DNA from: Tetraselmis striata
Lineage: Eukaryota > Chlorophyta > Chlorodendrophyceae > Chlorodendrales > Chlorodendraceae
Assembly: GCA_006384855.1 (NCBI GenBank)
Contig: VCJN01001734.1
Coordinates: 1 to 64,000, forward strand
Direction of reading: 5' to 3'
DNA length: 64,000 nt
Both the position numbers and the translations under genes were made by a program. Under the pieces are notes generated by a model that saw only the letters and a program-made list of their open reading frames with translations, was not told where the DNA came from and did not search any database. Shown piece after piece: positions 23,242-35,225 of the stretch. The stretch's first letter is position 1, and every line of letters begins with the position of its first letter.

Positions 23242-23491
23242 TAAACGGCTCAACCGCGGAGGTGATGGTGAGTGGAAGTGCTCGGAGAATCTTACATTAG
23301 GAGCAGCGAGCCGGGCTCGAGCTGCGGAGACTGTGGACATGAAGAGAGTGGAAACAGCGCGCCCGGCGGGCCGGGATATATAGGCTCGGGCCGGGCCCGG
23401 GGACAGATGCGCGCGCGGAAAGACGCGTGACCATCTGTCCGGGCGGTGCTAGGGTATCGGACGGTGCTAGGGGATCGGACAGATCCCAACA
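23242..23491 (-). repeat. 3' LTR
   Basis: Minus-strand 3' LTR, preceded in element orientation by the polypurine tract. It differs from the 5' LTR by several substitutions and indels, so the insertion is not very recent. Confidence 0.8.
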
Positions 23492-23604
23492 GCCCCCTCA
23501 ATTGCACATGGGGGTCTACAATTCACTATTAACCGCTGCGTGCAATTGGAGCATCAGTGGGAATCTGAGTAATTGCTAGCATTACTTAATTTGTATTGTA
23601 GCGA

Positions 23605-24931
23605 CTACCCTACATCTCTTCTTGTGCGACTCGTCATCATGCCACATATGACTGGCTGCTTGGCCGCCATCGCAGTAGCGCAGTCGGTGAGGTTTGCTGC
23701 CTCATCGTCGAGGCTAGCCCCATCGCGTAGGCCCGCCTCCAGGCCGAAGGGCAGATAGCCAACGCAGTCGGGGGAACCCAGGCAGTTCATACGCATGCTG
23801 CTCGTAGCTCGGCTGCTCTTATCCCGCTTGCTCACATGCGCGGGCTGCTCGTAGCTGTGCTGCCGGCACCCAATATTAGGCTGCTCATATAGGCGCGCTG
23901 CTGATCCGGATGGTGCACTCGCCCTCCTCGCGGTCGCCACTGCATTTGCCGATGATGCAACAGCAGTACTAGCCGTCGGGCGCGGCGCGGAAATTGGTGT
24001 TCCCGCACGCCCAGCCGCCGCAGTGGCCGGCCTAGTCACCGCCATCATCGCTGCTCGTTGCAGCCGACGAGCGAAGGGCACGATTCGGAAATATATCAGG
24101 GAGGGGCACCGCGGCCTCTGGAGCGGGGGCTTTAGATTCAACGCGGCCTCATGTAGTGCATCGGGTTGGCCATGAAGATCGGCGCAGTAGTACACGCAAG
24201 GTTCATCGCAGCGGCCACCCATATATATGATCCGCGAGCACGGTGTCGTAGATGCGCGTTCTTGCCATGGGGTCGCCCTTGCCTGTGGCGATATGTTGCC
24301 GTTGTATGAAGCACAAGTCACGAAGCACTGCACTAAACACACATCACTGCACGAAGTCGATGCCCGCTAGCGGCCTTGTGTCGGCGGCAAGAGCACCACG
24401 TTGTTGCTTCCGGTAAGTGGGACCGGTATGCGGGATGTGTTAGGCGGGACCTGGGTAGGTAGGCGCCGGGCTGTGTAGCCGTAGCCGGGCTGCTCATACG
24501 CACACTGCTCGTAGGCGGGCTGCCTGGAGATGTGTGCTGCGATATTGGGAGCGCTCGTATTGTCCGCGTACGCCGAATGTACGCGTGGTCGACGAGTGGC
24601 CAGCGGCACCATAGCGGCCGTTCACTCCGGCGAAGGTGGCAGGCGGGACGTTCCACTGTGTTGTCGCTGTCCGCGGGGTACGGGGATCTAATTCTAAACA
24701 TAAAAACCAGGCACAGCGGTGACTTGTCCCGGAGACTTGTCTGTTGAGCGCAACCCCGGAGGCTGGCTCTCTCGGGCCGGTAGGCGGAACCCCGATACGG
24801 TGTCGGGAGGGTTGTGTACTGGTCCGGAGGCTCAGCGTGCATCCCTCGCCCCTTGTGGGCTTATTCTCGGCGCCCTTGTGGCAGTCGCCTCGGGCGTTTT
24901 CCGAACGACTCCGGACGTGCGCTGAACGCAC
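23605..24931 (-). pseudogene. Interior ORF remnants of the LTR element
   Basis: Minus-strand frames of 145-245 codons overlap but change frame. They contain repeated YEQP words (AYEQCAYEQPGYGYTARR and NIGCRQHSYEQPAHV), an Ala/Thr-rich stretch and RLPTQVPPNTSRIPVPLTGS. A Gag-like, low-complexity protein is possible. No catalytic domain of a retroelement is recognised. Confidence 0.35.
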
Positions 24932-24980
24932 AGATTTCTCCCTGCACCCCGCTTGCCCGCACGTGACGTGTGAGGGCCCA

Positions 24981-25221
24981 TAACCGAAACGCTCAACCGC
25001 GGAGGTGATGTTGAATGGAAGTGCTCGGATAATCTCGGAGCTGGGCTCGAGCTGCGGGGACTGTGGTCAGGAAGAGAGTGGAAACAGAGCGCCCGGCGGG
25101 CCGGGATATAGGCACGCGCCGGGCCGGGATACAGTTGCGCGCGCGGAAAGGCGCGTGATTATATGTGCCGGGGCGGTGCTAGGGTATCGGGCGGTGCTAG
25201 GATATCGGGCAGATCCCAACA
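24981..25221 (-). repeat. 5' LTR
   Basis: Direct repeat partner of 23242-23491. Its end abuts the putative primer-binding site at about 24980-24965. Confidence 0.75.
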
Positions 25222-25226
25222 ATTGC

Positions 25227-26298
25227 GGCTGCTTGCTGCGGGCTGCGACTACCGTTACGAGTAGCGAGTAGACTTGCTCACGAGTGCCGCTATTTACTGC
25301 ACAGCTACGTGTGCAATACCATGTAGCAGTTGCTGGCCGCTTTTGAGTACCGGGGATAGTCGCTAGTAGGTCGGCGGCTGCCGATAGGCTGCGTGCCGGT
25401 CTAGATATTATCACGCCGCGTACACACTGTACTTGTACATCAACGCTGCTCCTGCAACTCAGAACCCCTCTCTTCGTCCTCCGTGTCCTATGAGCAGTGC
25501 CTTGGCGGCTTTGGCGCTGCCACCGGGGGTTGAAGAGCGCTTGCCGGGCGGGCACAGCTGCCAAGCGTGCCTTGCGCTGATCTTGCTGGTGCAAAGGATC
25601 AGCATGTGCTATAAGAAGCAACGTGTGCACTGCATGCTGCACGCAGATGGTCACTTGGACCTGGTATGGTCAGCGCCCGGCATTCATGTTCTGTACAGTG
25701 GCGATGAATTACTATAGTTTGATGTTTCAGGGGATTTCTGGTATTTTCCCCGTCGACGGAAGCGGTGCACTCTGCAGTATGGTGCCAGGCGATACTGATA
25801 TGAAGGGCATTATGCACAACACCCCCACCGTGCAGTTTTTGGCAGTGCAGGTCTGCAGGGACAGCCTGGCTATCCAGGTCTTGTGTTCTATGCTATGCTT
25901 TTCGCCTTCGGGAATTTTGTCATCAATGCGCCAGTGCGACGTGCTACGGCGAACCATGCTCCATGTGAAAAGCGCGCTGTACTTTGGTTGGCTGTGCCAT
26001 TCCAGTGCATGTACCATGACGCCTCCGCGGCAACGAAGAAGGGCTGAATTACGAGTCGGCCAATAGTGTGATATCTGGTGTGGGCAAACTAGCGTACTAT
26101 GAAAGCCGCTCATCTACAGCATACTATTATTATCATTCCTCAGGATGGAAGACACGAGTACATTATTAGTTTCTCCCCAGCCGTGTAATTGTGCATTGGA
26201 ATGCTGCATGGCGACATTTGGTCCTGCCCTGCCTATTGCCGCCCCCTCCCTGCAAATAAGTATCAATATCCGAGAAGCTGTCGCTGCCGGCCCCAGCC
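25227..26298. other. Intergenic, no gene recognised
   Basis: About a dozen bases after the LTR match the continuation of repeat A1, then similarity stops. The remainder, down to the end of the hAT gene, holds only short frames without recognisable content. Confidence 0.45.
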
Positions 26299-28231
26299 CT
26301 AGGGGTTCCTCCACTCCCTGTTAAGCCTGAGCAGCAGCATTTTCTCAATCTTGTGCAGGGGCTCTGTGGCTCGCAGACCCGACATCCGGAATCCCACATG
26401 CGCAAAGAGGCTGCTTGCTTGGACGCTGGCTGGGTCAATGCTGTGATACTGTGCAGCAAGGAGAGGAAGAACAACCATCGAAGGATGCCCTGGGTTTCCG
26501 GAGTCGCTTCCGATGGAAGTAGCCTTGCTCTGCCCACCATCCCAAAGAGTTGTGAGTGTCGCCATCCAGGGACTGCAGCTGTTGATAGTAGTCCACCTCG
26601 CCTGTGTCTGATGCCATGGGTACAGGTGTGCGACATGAATCGCCGGAAGGGCGCAGGATCTTGTGCTGCTTGTACTTGCTCAACCACTTCCTCTTTGTGC
26701 CATCCTCCTCCGGGCCATCCTCCGATGCACTGGGCAGATAAGCTGAGCTCAGGTGCAGAGCGCTGGCTGCCCCCTGATATAGCTCTTTCAGCTCTGCCCA
26801 TGCTGTCTCGAAGTCCACATCTGTGCATTGATTGATGTCATGCTTATGGCATGGGTTCAGAAGAGTGGCCAGCCGCTCTTCCTTGCTGCGCATTCGGCCG
26901 GGGCTGACAGTCTGAAGGTGTTTTGAAATGATGTCACGCATGCGCTGCACGGACTGCTGCAGCTCACCGGCGGGTTTCTCCAGCCGATGGAGTTCAGGGT
27001 CAACCGTGAGGTCCGGAACGTAGACTGTATCCTCGCCAAGATATTGCTCCAGCTCCTGCACCAGGGAGGCGCACGCAGCCAGCGGGGCTACTTGCGCCGT
27101 CCGCATCCCGTTGTCGACTTCGGCGCATGCCTCCAGCACTCCCATGGCATCTTGGAGCGTCGACCAGTCGGTCTCCCCAAGTTGCTGCCTGCTGGGGAGG
27201 ACCTCGGAGTAGAACTGCTCCATACGGGGCTTTGCAGCCAGCACACGGCGGTACAGCGCGAGAACATTGGTCAGGCTCTGAGTCTGCGTAGTCTCTAGAA
27301 TTGTCGATGCCAGTGACCTTTGCAGAGACTTGTGCAGCTCATCGTTGCCAACGGGCTCCATCAGAGGCGCCAAGATCTTCAGTATCCTGGCTGTGAAGGA
27401 TGCCACACTTGCTCCCTCAGCGCCGGCCATGCCAGCGCGCACAGCCTTCTCCAGGGAACTAATGCTGCACATCAGGTGTGGGACCCCAAGGTTCATCACC
27501 GCCTCTCTCAAGTGGCTACCATTGCCTACTGTGCAGACAAGGAATGCCATGGATGGCAAGATGTTTTTCCCGAATAACTCCGCTGTCGCACCAACCACCC
27601 AAGATTCGATGCTGCTGGAGTTGTAGTCGCGCGGCAAGGCTTTCACAGACAGGCCCAACCGCCTCCACTGGAAGTCGGGATTGACGAAGGTCACCGACAT
27701 TACTGCGTAGACCTGATCGCTGCCTTCGACTGAACAGGTGTCAACCTGCATTGAACAGCAGGGTCCAAAGTGGATGAACGTCCTCTGGCGCTGCAAGGTC
27801 GACTGCATGGATGCCACCAGGTTGGCGTGCTCTCTGTCAAGTGCTTCATCGAAAGTCTGCGCAGTTATGTTCCAGCTGCCAGTGGAGCTGTGCGGCAGAC
27901 TGCCTACCAGCAACCTGCACCCGGACTCGCTCACTGTCCGCCAGGGGTGAAGATCGTACGCACAGAAAAGAACAAACTTGCGGTTGATAGCTTCGGTACT
28001 AAGACCCGGGCCGTGCATCCCGGAAATGCCCAGCTCCTGGAACATCATCTGGTCACCGCTCTCAGCTGCTTCCGCGATGGCGCGCTTCGCTCTGTGCAGA
28101 CCCGAGTGTTTACTCGCGTCCAGGCAATTCTTGGCCTCCTCAGGGTGCTTGACCTTGAGATGCTTCAGCAAGTTGGTTGTTGATGAGCCTGTACAACGAT
28201 GGCACGGCCAGTCAGGACCGAGTCGCTACAG
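26299..28231 (-). pseudogene. hAT-family transposase, one frameshift
   Basis: A BED-type zinc finger starts the recognisable protein: CHRC followed by NLLKHLKVKH (C-x2-C, H-x4-H) at about 28205-28150. It is followed by a long uninterrupted frame to 26435. Typical hAT landmarks are PWRTVSESGCRLLVGSL, the central RNase-H-like region, and DWSTLQDAMGVLEACAEVDN. The dimerisation end is reached only by a frame change near 26490, after which HPSMVVLPLLAAQYHSIDP and HKIEKMLLLRLNREW complete the family pattern. An in-frame TAG at 28229 coincides with a good 3' splice site (pyrimidines then tgtag), so an upstream exon is likely. hAT enzymes cut and paste their element. Terminal repeats were not found. 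The single frameshift could also be an assembly error. Confidence 0.8.
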
Positions 28232-28554
28232 GCAATTTACGGGAACGGAAACCTGACGGGGGAACGATTCCACAGCACATCGTAGACGCACAGCTGATGT
28301 TGCAAATATCGTAACACGGTCGGCACCGCGCAACGACCGCACCGCACCGGGAAGGGTCGACACTGCGAAAACAATGACGTGTGCGAGCTGTGGTGCGGAG
28401 GGGATCAAGCAAGACCGAACACGGACACACGCGCGACAAAAGTGCATCAGAGCTCGCTGAGAAGTCCCTACCGGTACCAGTATGCACATAGCACGAACCA
28501 GGGCTCTGGGAATGTGATACGCTGTGTGCTGTACTACGGGGGGGGAATACATTA

Positions 28555-29172
28555 AACACGTCGCAAAACCACCGAAGTGGGATCACGGTGCGGAATAAAC
28601 AACAGGGGAAGGGAACGGGTCTTGCAAACCGTGCAATCCCCGAAACGAAGCGGTAAAAACTTATCAGCCCGGGTTGCGGAGTTGCGGGTAGCGAGCAGTG
28701 GTTTGACGGCGGTATGGAGCCTACCAAGATTGTGCTTCAAAGTGGAGCCGCACGGCCTGACCACACCGTCCTCTCCCATGACAGGGATGCAGCACTCGAC
28801 ATTCCGGCCGCTGGAGGTGGATGGCTGAAAGGGGCGCATGTATCCAGCACTCCACAGCCGCGCCTGGCTGGCGTCGTTGCGCGGCCTGGGCGGGTCCAGG
28901 TACACTCGTGCTTGCTCATATGTCTCCTCGTAGTCATCCATAGAAGGGCAGCCCCCGCGGAGGGGCGGAGGGGGCGGCCGGCCTCGCTCTCGCTCAGCCC
29001 CGACGTTGGCTGACGGGTACGTCGTTGGCGAGGCGCCAGTGGTGTGATAGTGGCCGAGCTCGGGCGAACAGTGTAACGGCGGGGAGTTGTAGTAGCCCCC
29101 TCCGCGACGCCCTGTGGGCCGCCCGCCTGCTGGCATCATTTCACCTCCGGACTGACGGCCTCGCTGGGCCAC
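28555..29172 (-). CDS. Possible upstream exon, Cys/His protein
   Basis: A 206-codon frame on the same strand as the hAT gene and just upstream. Its second half has MDDYEETYEQARVYLDPPRP and a zinc-finger-like block running CCIPVMGEDGVVRPC then GSTLKHNLGRLH. It could be the first exon of the hAT gene, the intron ending at about 28229, or a separate small gene. The first third is Gly/Pro/Arg-rich and may not be translated. Confidence 0.35.
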
Positions 29173-30410
29173 TAGCCGCCTCGGCGAAGCAAGTCAGGCA
29201 GCCCCGTCAGTCTCCAGTGCAAAAGCCAGCGATGCCTGCAGGATGCGGGGGGCATTTTTATCAGAATCTCCCACAGCGGCAGCGCACGGGTCCAAACGCC
29301 TATCGAGTCCAGCAAATTGAGATATGGTGGCGCCCTTCATATCTGTAGCTCGCACTATCGAAGAGCGAGAGCAGGTCGGGACATTGGACAACACGTACCT
29401 CTAGTGTAGCAGCGTAGTGGAAGACAGAGGTGTAGACGTGTCTGACGGGTGTCGACGACTGGAGTGCATTACTTGTACACACTGGACGCTGTGGTGTAAG
29501 CTGGCGGGCTGCTCTTCCGAAGACGGCAGCAAGGCTGTATTAGGGAACGATGATATGTGATAGTCAAGTATGAGAGGCGCGGTGTCCTCATTTCATTATT
29601 TATTCATCTCGCTGCGCTCTAGCCAGTAGGTTCCTGATAACTAGCTGACTGGCGTGGATCAAAAACGGGCAGTAACCCACTGCTGAGTGAACAAGCTGGA
29701 GTGAATTACTGTATTTTTTTAAATAATTTAGTAGTCTTTTATCAAAAAATATTACCCTCTCAATTTAGAATTTTTCCCTGGTCTGAAGAAGAATGCTCAG
29801 TATTATTTTGCTGCAGTCTGCATAGTGCAGAAAAGAGCTTGCCAATCACATCTGAGTTGACAAAGGGTGGTCGGGAATGGTTAAATGCATCGAACAACAG
29901 TTCTAGATAGGTAGCATCCCAACATCACTCTAGAGCAATGGCGTCATCGGCAAGGGGTGCTGGAGGTGCTGCCCAGGGAGCTTGTCATCAGCCTCAATGG
30001 CATCTAGCAGAGCATCCTCGACCATGTTCAACACATGATATCATAATTCTCCATAAGTAGGCGCAGATTGACATAGCAAAACTAAAGCTTGACAACATTA
30101 AGAATAGAATCACTGCCTTTGGTGGCCACTCGCTTGTGAACAGAGTTCATGCGCTCCACAAGGCAAGCACCGCGGTAAGACGCTGGCTCATCGCGAAACA
30201 GGTCACCATGGTTGCCTGCTCGCAACGTGGCGACAGATGTTGTGTACTTTCTGGAGGCTCTCGGCGGTACGGAAGGCGGTCGAAACACTGTGCGACGGCC
30301 GCTACAGGTAGGTTGTCCGCCGCCTGCTGCGACTCCACGCGCGCCGCACGCCCGAAACTATTACTTACCAGTAAATTACGACCGGTAACATTACTTAATA
30401 GTATTTTATT
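29173..30410. other. Intergenic with a small coding remnant
   Basis: Mostly no signal. On the minus strand at about 30290-29935, short protein-like blocks occur (LFRDEPASYRGACLVERMNS and, in another frame, MVEDALLDAIEADDKLPGQH), suggesting a decayed gene of unknown type. An AT-rich stretch lies at 29700-29790. Confidence 0.35.
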
Positions 30411-30429
30411 GTAATTAATACGCCCGAAG

Positions 30430-33400
30430 CAAAAAAAATACCGGTATCCATAAATCAGCTGTACCTACTGCTAAAAAGTAGGTACTAAAAATCAACGCAC
30501 CAAGCAAGCCGCCTAAAAGCGGCCCGCATCCCGGAGACGGGATGGAGGTGGGATGGATGAGGCGGGATGGATGAGTGATGCGCACACGGTTCAGAGTCGG
30601 GGCCACGCGTGCACGTGTGTGTGAGGGTGATCCTCGGACGTGCTGAGTGTGCAGCTTCATTCGGGAACGGGATGGCAGACGAATCTGCGCCGTCGGATGA
30701 GGTAGCGAGCACGCTCTCGAGCCGCCACCAAGCTCAGGACCCCGAGGAACTCTCTTGCGAGTAAGACCTCCTTGGTGAGCCCGGGTGGTGCACCGAGTGC
30801 CCCACGATGAGAGGGCACCCCGATCCGCAGCCAAGCATGCGACACCACGCACAATGCGGCGCACCCACTTGCTCACCTCACCCACTGTGCCGAAGACCAT
30901 GCCCGTGTACTCCGACATATCCAGGATGTCTCGAAGAGGGTCCTTCTCTCCGGGCTCCATGTTGAGCCACGCCGCATCCCGCGCTGCCAACCCCCGTACG
31001 TTGTATGTCGCCTTACATGGAGCGCTCAAACCGATCCACAGCCGTGGCCCGGGGCACTGCAGTGTACTTGACCCCGTACCCCATAGTCTTGAACTCTAAC
31101 AACGTAGACTTCAAGCTCCGGGGATCATAGCTCCCGGTCACGACGTTGAACACCGGCAGGGAGAGCTCTGCGTCCGGCACTAGGTCCTTGAGTTCATCTC
31201 CGGGTACAGTGTTGCCGTAAGGCACTGCCTTCTGGAACAAGTCATCCACCTCCCGGCGTACAGCGATACGCAGGTCGTGAACACAGTGATCGCGGAAGGC
31301 GTCTGCGATAGAGTCGTGTTGTACACGCCGGTGGGCGTCTCCAGGTGACGGGAGGCTCATGAGCGCGTCGCCGTATACGTCAACAGTGACGGTTGTGCTT
31401 TGTCGAGGGCATAATGATTTGGATCCCAACCACCGGGGCCAAGCACGGGCTAGGCAGAAAGAAGTACCCGGCAGCGACCTCCCGCCGCTCGTGCGGAGTC
31501 ATCACCGTCCGCGCCGTGGGCGGGAATGGCCACTGTCCACATGCCCGACGCCGCATCGAGCTGGTTGAACAAGATCCGTTCCCTACATGTGACAGGGATA
31601 GCGCACACCTCATTTCGAAGCCAAGAGTTGTCGGCATGATCTAGAAATGCCGTCAGCTCCTTTTGCGAGCCCGACGCAGCCTCCGCTTCCCGCTCCATCA
31701 CGCGCGCATCTGCGTCGCTGAGGTGGCCAGCATCAGTAGCCACTTGCAGGCGGCCCCACGCCTCGCGCATCGCCGCGGCGTAGCTGTCCGACCCACGAGC
31801 GTCGTTGAGGAAGTGGTCATACCGGCGGGCGGAAGAAGTTGCGTTGAAGCGCTGCGTCGGCCAAGTACGGACCCAAGCTGTAGGTAATAAAAGAAACCAC
31901 TGGTGGGGGTGTTGGTGCCGGAGTTCCTAGCAAGGAACCTGGGGAGGATTTCATTCATGCAGCCGATACAGGCGGCATCACGAAAAGTAGCCATGCGGCG
32001 GATGCCAGCGCCCTTCAACCGAGTGGGGAGGTGAAGCATGCTGCGCGCCCTGGCCACTGCATCCTCGCTCAAGGTAGCCTCCACTGCCATGGGGTCGGGG
32101 TCGTGCAAAATCTCCGCCAGGAAATTGCTGGGTGACCACCCTACGGGATTGGTGTCGATGCCGGACGTGGAGGGATCAAAACGGACCCCTAGCACCCGCT
32201 CGACCGCCGCAAGGACGGTGACATCCACCGCCTCCGCAAAGGCCTCCACCTCGGACGGAAGGCAGTTGCGGAGCAAATATCCCGCCTTGTGTTGCATGCA
32301 ATACTTGAGCAAGGCCCATGCGTGGTGATGCAGGGCGTGGGTGTACCGACGGATGGACTTGGCAGACAACTAGGAGCTTGCTCATGCTAGCGTCCACCTC
32401 CACTCGTAGCTCCTCCGCCTTGCCGCGCATGTACGCATGCATATACTCTGGCGATCCGACCGGCACATTGAGGACCGGCATGCTGTGGTGGCCATTTGGC
32501 TCGGGCCACTCGATGTCGGCCGGACGAGCCACACGCCGCGTGGCCTCCAAAATTGAAATTGAAATCGAAATTGATTACAACGTGCTAGTATGATGTTCTC
32601 CACTGCCCAGACGGAATTGCTCTTATTAGGGCATGCCATCGGCTATATGTGTTCCCTACACGCTATATGTGTAGGGAACACATATAGCGTACTTAAAGCT
32701 CAGCCTCCCGGCCATCCTATTTCGTCTTCCATGTCTGCGTAGTTGTATGCGTGCATCTTGTCGAAGCGCACCTCAAGCAGTCAAGCCCCACGGACGCCTT
32801 GATAAACGTGCGGAAGGCGTGAAGAGCCGGCCAAACGAGCTCCGGGAGGCCCGCCAAATATCCATCGTCGGCGTTGAAGCGCGCCGCCCCGTCTGTGACC
32901 TCCAACGTGCTGTGACATTGTTGCACCTCGGGGTGAATCGCGACGCAAAAGGAAGTCGTGGTCAACGGTGCGCCCTGTTGCGCGCCGTCCTCCGACCGCA
33001 GAGGGGCGGACCGATCGTCCACGACCAAGTACGAATCCGTGGAGAGGGAGGCTAGGAGCGCAGGGATGATAGGGTGTAGTGGAGAGCAATCGATGTGGCG
33101 TTGGATGATGGTGCGTCGCCATGCCTCGTTGTAAGCGTTGCGAAGGTGGGTGTGGACGATGGCAGCACGTGTGCCAAGCTTCACGGCGATGAGCCGGACG
33201 CTGTGGATGAGCATAGAGTCGGTCGCGGAAATGCCAGCGCCGAGCTGAGATGGCTCGAGCACCCACACATATGCCTCCTTCATGTTGTCCACCACTGCCC
33301 GCTCCGCTGCGCGCCACTCCGCCTCCCCAACTGCCACAAGCCGCACGTCCGGGGCCCCGCTCTCGCCTAGCTTCTTGACGGGTGCCACGAGCCTAGCAGA

Positions 33401-35050
33401 GGCGAAGAGCCGGTTGAAACACCCGGGCAAGCGACCTTGGAGATACATTGAGGTGACCTCCGACATAGCGCGGACCGCCGCATGCCCCGACGCCGGGGCG
33501 TATTCGCCCAACAAGCAGCGGAGATACTCGTTGCGCATGCCTGAGGGCCCCGCCGCCACGTGCTGCTTGAGTTGTTGGTACGGCATCCGCATGTCCACCG
33601 TCAGGGCGACCTCGTTGACCGGAATGTGGTACGCGGCGTCTGAGATCGGGTGGCTACGGGACGGGTGCTTGTCGCGCGGCTAGGCGAGGATAGCATGATC
33701 GGATAGGTCGCCCGTACCCTTAGAAGATAGTCGGCCCGCCGCTCGGGAAGGCTCTCCGTCAGTCCGTCCTCCATCAACGCCACAACGGTGTCCGCGGTGC
33801 CCACGAGTAGCGCCGCAAAGAGGTCAGCGTCCGTTCGACGATGGCGGGCATGTCCGGCGTAGAACGCCTCAGTGCGCGCGTCGTCCCCTGAGCGCACGAG
33901 TTCGGTCATGCGCCTCTCCGCGAAAGCACGGAAGCGCCACGCCGTGGCTTGTTGCCGCGCCGCCGCCCGCCTCGGCTCGGGGCCCTAAGCAACAATTGCG
34001 GCACCGGGTCCTTCCACTTCAACAACCTATCCAACACCACAGAGTCATCGGCCTCCACTGCCGCCACCACCCGCTCATTCACGCAGCGTTGCGCCTCCGC
34101 TCACGCTTCTTGAAAGTCAATAGGCACCGCCGTCTCCATGGACATCTCTGCTGGCTTGTGCACCATGTCCACGTCGGAGAGGTGATCCACCGCACCCCAC
34201 CTCACCCCGTCGCCGGCTGGAGATGGGCGAGTAGGGGAGGGGGAGGGGGGCGGATACCGAGCCCGTGAGGCCTGGCTACCGGGGCGGCCGGCCGGTGCAC
34301 CCACCTCTGGCGGCGCGGGAGCAACAACCGGGGGCGTTGCGACGCCCCGGAACGCCGCGACGGGCGGCAATGCGGGCGACGACAGCACCGGCGATTGTCC
34401 AGCTCCACCGGCGCGGCGCGCCCCCCGACGGCGGTGCCGCTTGGCCAGCACGGCGCGCGCGCCTTGGCTAGCCACGCGGCGGCGACCTCAGCGAAGGCCA
34501 CCACGTCGGCCGGGTGGTGCCTGACGCGAGCGGGTTGGAGTGACCTGGCTGCGGAGTCGATCCTCGGCGCCCACGCGGCGCCCGCGGCGACGCCAGCGAC
34601 TGAAAGCGCGTCGGCGACTCTCCAAGCCGCCGCCGACGCCCCGCCCCGCCGCGCCGGCCCGCTGCCGTGTAGCATGCCACGCCCGTCGCGGACTTGGGAC
34701 TCGACGACCGGCTCGCCGCCTGGGCGTACGTGGGAGCCGGCGGGGCAGCATGCGTGGACGGGCTTCGCCTTGGCTGGGTGGCGCCGGGCGCACTGCCGCT
34801 GGACGGCGATGCCGCGGGCGACGCTCCCGCTGCCTGCGATGCGCCGCGGCTGCCTGATGTATTGGACATGTAATGGGGGCGGCGGGGACCCGGGGTCAAC
34901 GGCGCGTTCAGCCGCATCGTCGACGGAAGGCGCAGACATCGCGCGGCGCCCCGCCGGATACACGCGACCCGCCACGGCCCGGGCATAACGGTGCCGTCGC
35001 GTGGGAGGGGGGTGAGGGCAGCTACGCGGTCTAAGCGGCGGGTGAGGCAT
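30430..35050 (-). pseudogene. Retrotransposon with RT and nuclease-like end (decayed)
   Basis: A single decayed element read right to left. At 35.05-34.1 kb lies a Pro/Ser/Ala-rich ORF1-like part (APPAPTYAQAASRSSSPKSA; VDHLSDVDMVHKPAEMSME). At 33.6-32.7 kb lies the RT with AAGPSGMRNEYLRCLLGEY, RLVAVGEAEW, THLRNAYNEAW (motif A, His where Asp is normal), DGAQQGAPL (motif B) and FNADDGYLAGLPELVWPALH (motif C). The frame then shifts and is broken by an insertion (32548-32715), resuming at WPEPNGHHSMPVLNVPVGSP. The C-terminus has LLEFKTMGYGVKYT, an E-x-K pattern like a PD-(D/E)XK nuclease, then YNVRGLAARDAAWLNMEPGE. Element type is inferred from motif style; several frameshifts mean it is dead. 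Confidence 0.7.
32548..32715. mobile_element. Hairpin insertion inside the RT gene
   Basis: A segment with no counterpart in the RT protein separates two coding blocks. It contains a perfect inverted repeat, ctatatgtgttccctacac (32643-32661) and its complement (32669-32687), with a 7-nt loop, and an attgaaattgaaat microsatellite near 32550-32575. The form suggests a MITE-like or other palindromic insertion. Confidence 0.5.
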
Positions 35051-35149
35051 GGCGACGCACGGCCCCGGGGCGCCTCCGGGGCCGCTGGGCCGGTGGTGGT
35101 GGCGGTGGTCTAAATCTAGCCAAAATGCTGACTGGCTAGTGACTGCACG

Positions 35150-35225
35150 CCGTTTTTTGTTTTTCGCCCGAGGACAGGATTGGCACCAGTGAAACCCTTG
35201 CAGCGTCTCTACGACAACCGTTTAG
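35150..35225 (-). repeat. Module shared with 61441-61510
   Basis: Read on the minus strand: gtagagacgctgcaaggg, then ACTGGTGCCA, then tcctgtcc and an A-rich end. The same order appears on the plus strand at 61448-61510. Here it lies upstream of the RT element, so it may be its 5' end or promoter. Confidence 0.6.

Larger units (their letters stand above)
23242..25221 (-). mobile_element. Small LTR retrotransposon, non-autonomous
   Basis: Two direct repeats, about 250 bp (23242-23491) and 241 bp (24981-25221), share goalposts such as gctcaaccgcggaggtgatg, a gcgcccggcgggccgggata block and ggtgctaggg(t)atcgg. Read on the minus strand the LTRs start TGTTGGGATCTG. A polypurine tract TTGAGGGGGC directly precedes the 3' LTR (23492-23501 on plus). 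TGGGCCCTCAC directly follows the 5' LTR, a plausible primer-binding site starting TGG. Flanking GTTGC (23237-23241) and ATTGC (25222-25226) look like a 5-bp target duplication. The 1.5-kb interior has no protease, integrase or RT. It is inserted in repeat A1 of copy B. Confidence 0.8.

Noticed and set aside
34202-35050. 282-codon minus-strand ORF as an independent gene
   Set aside because: A neighbouring frame has better protein character and the region sits in the place of ORF1 of the RT element.
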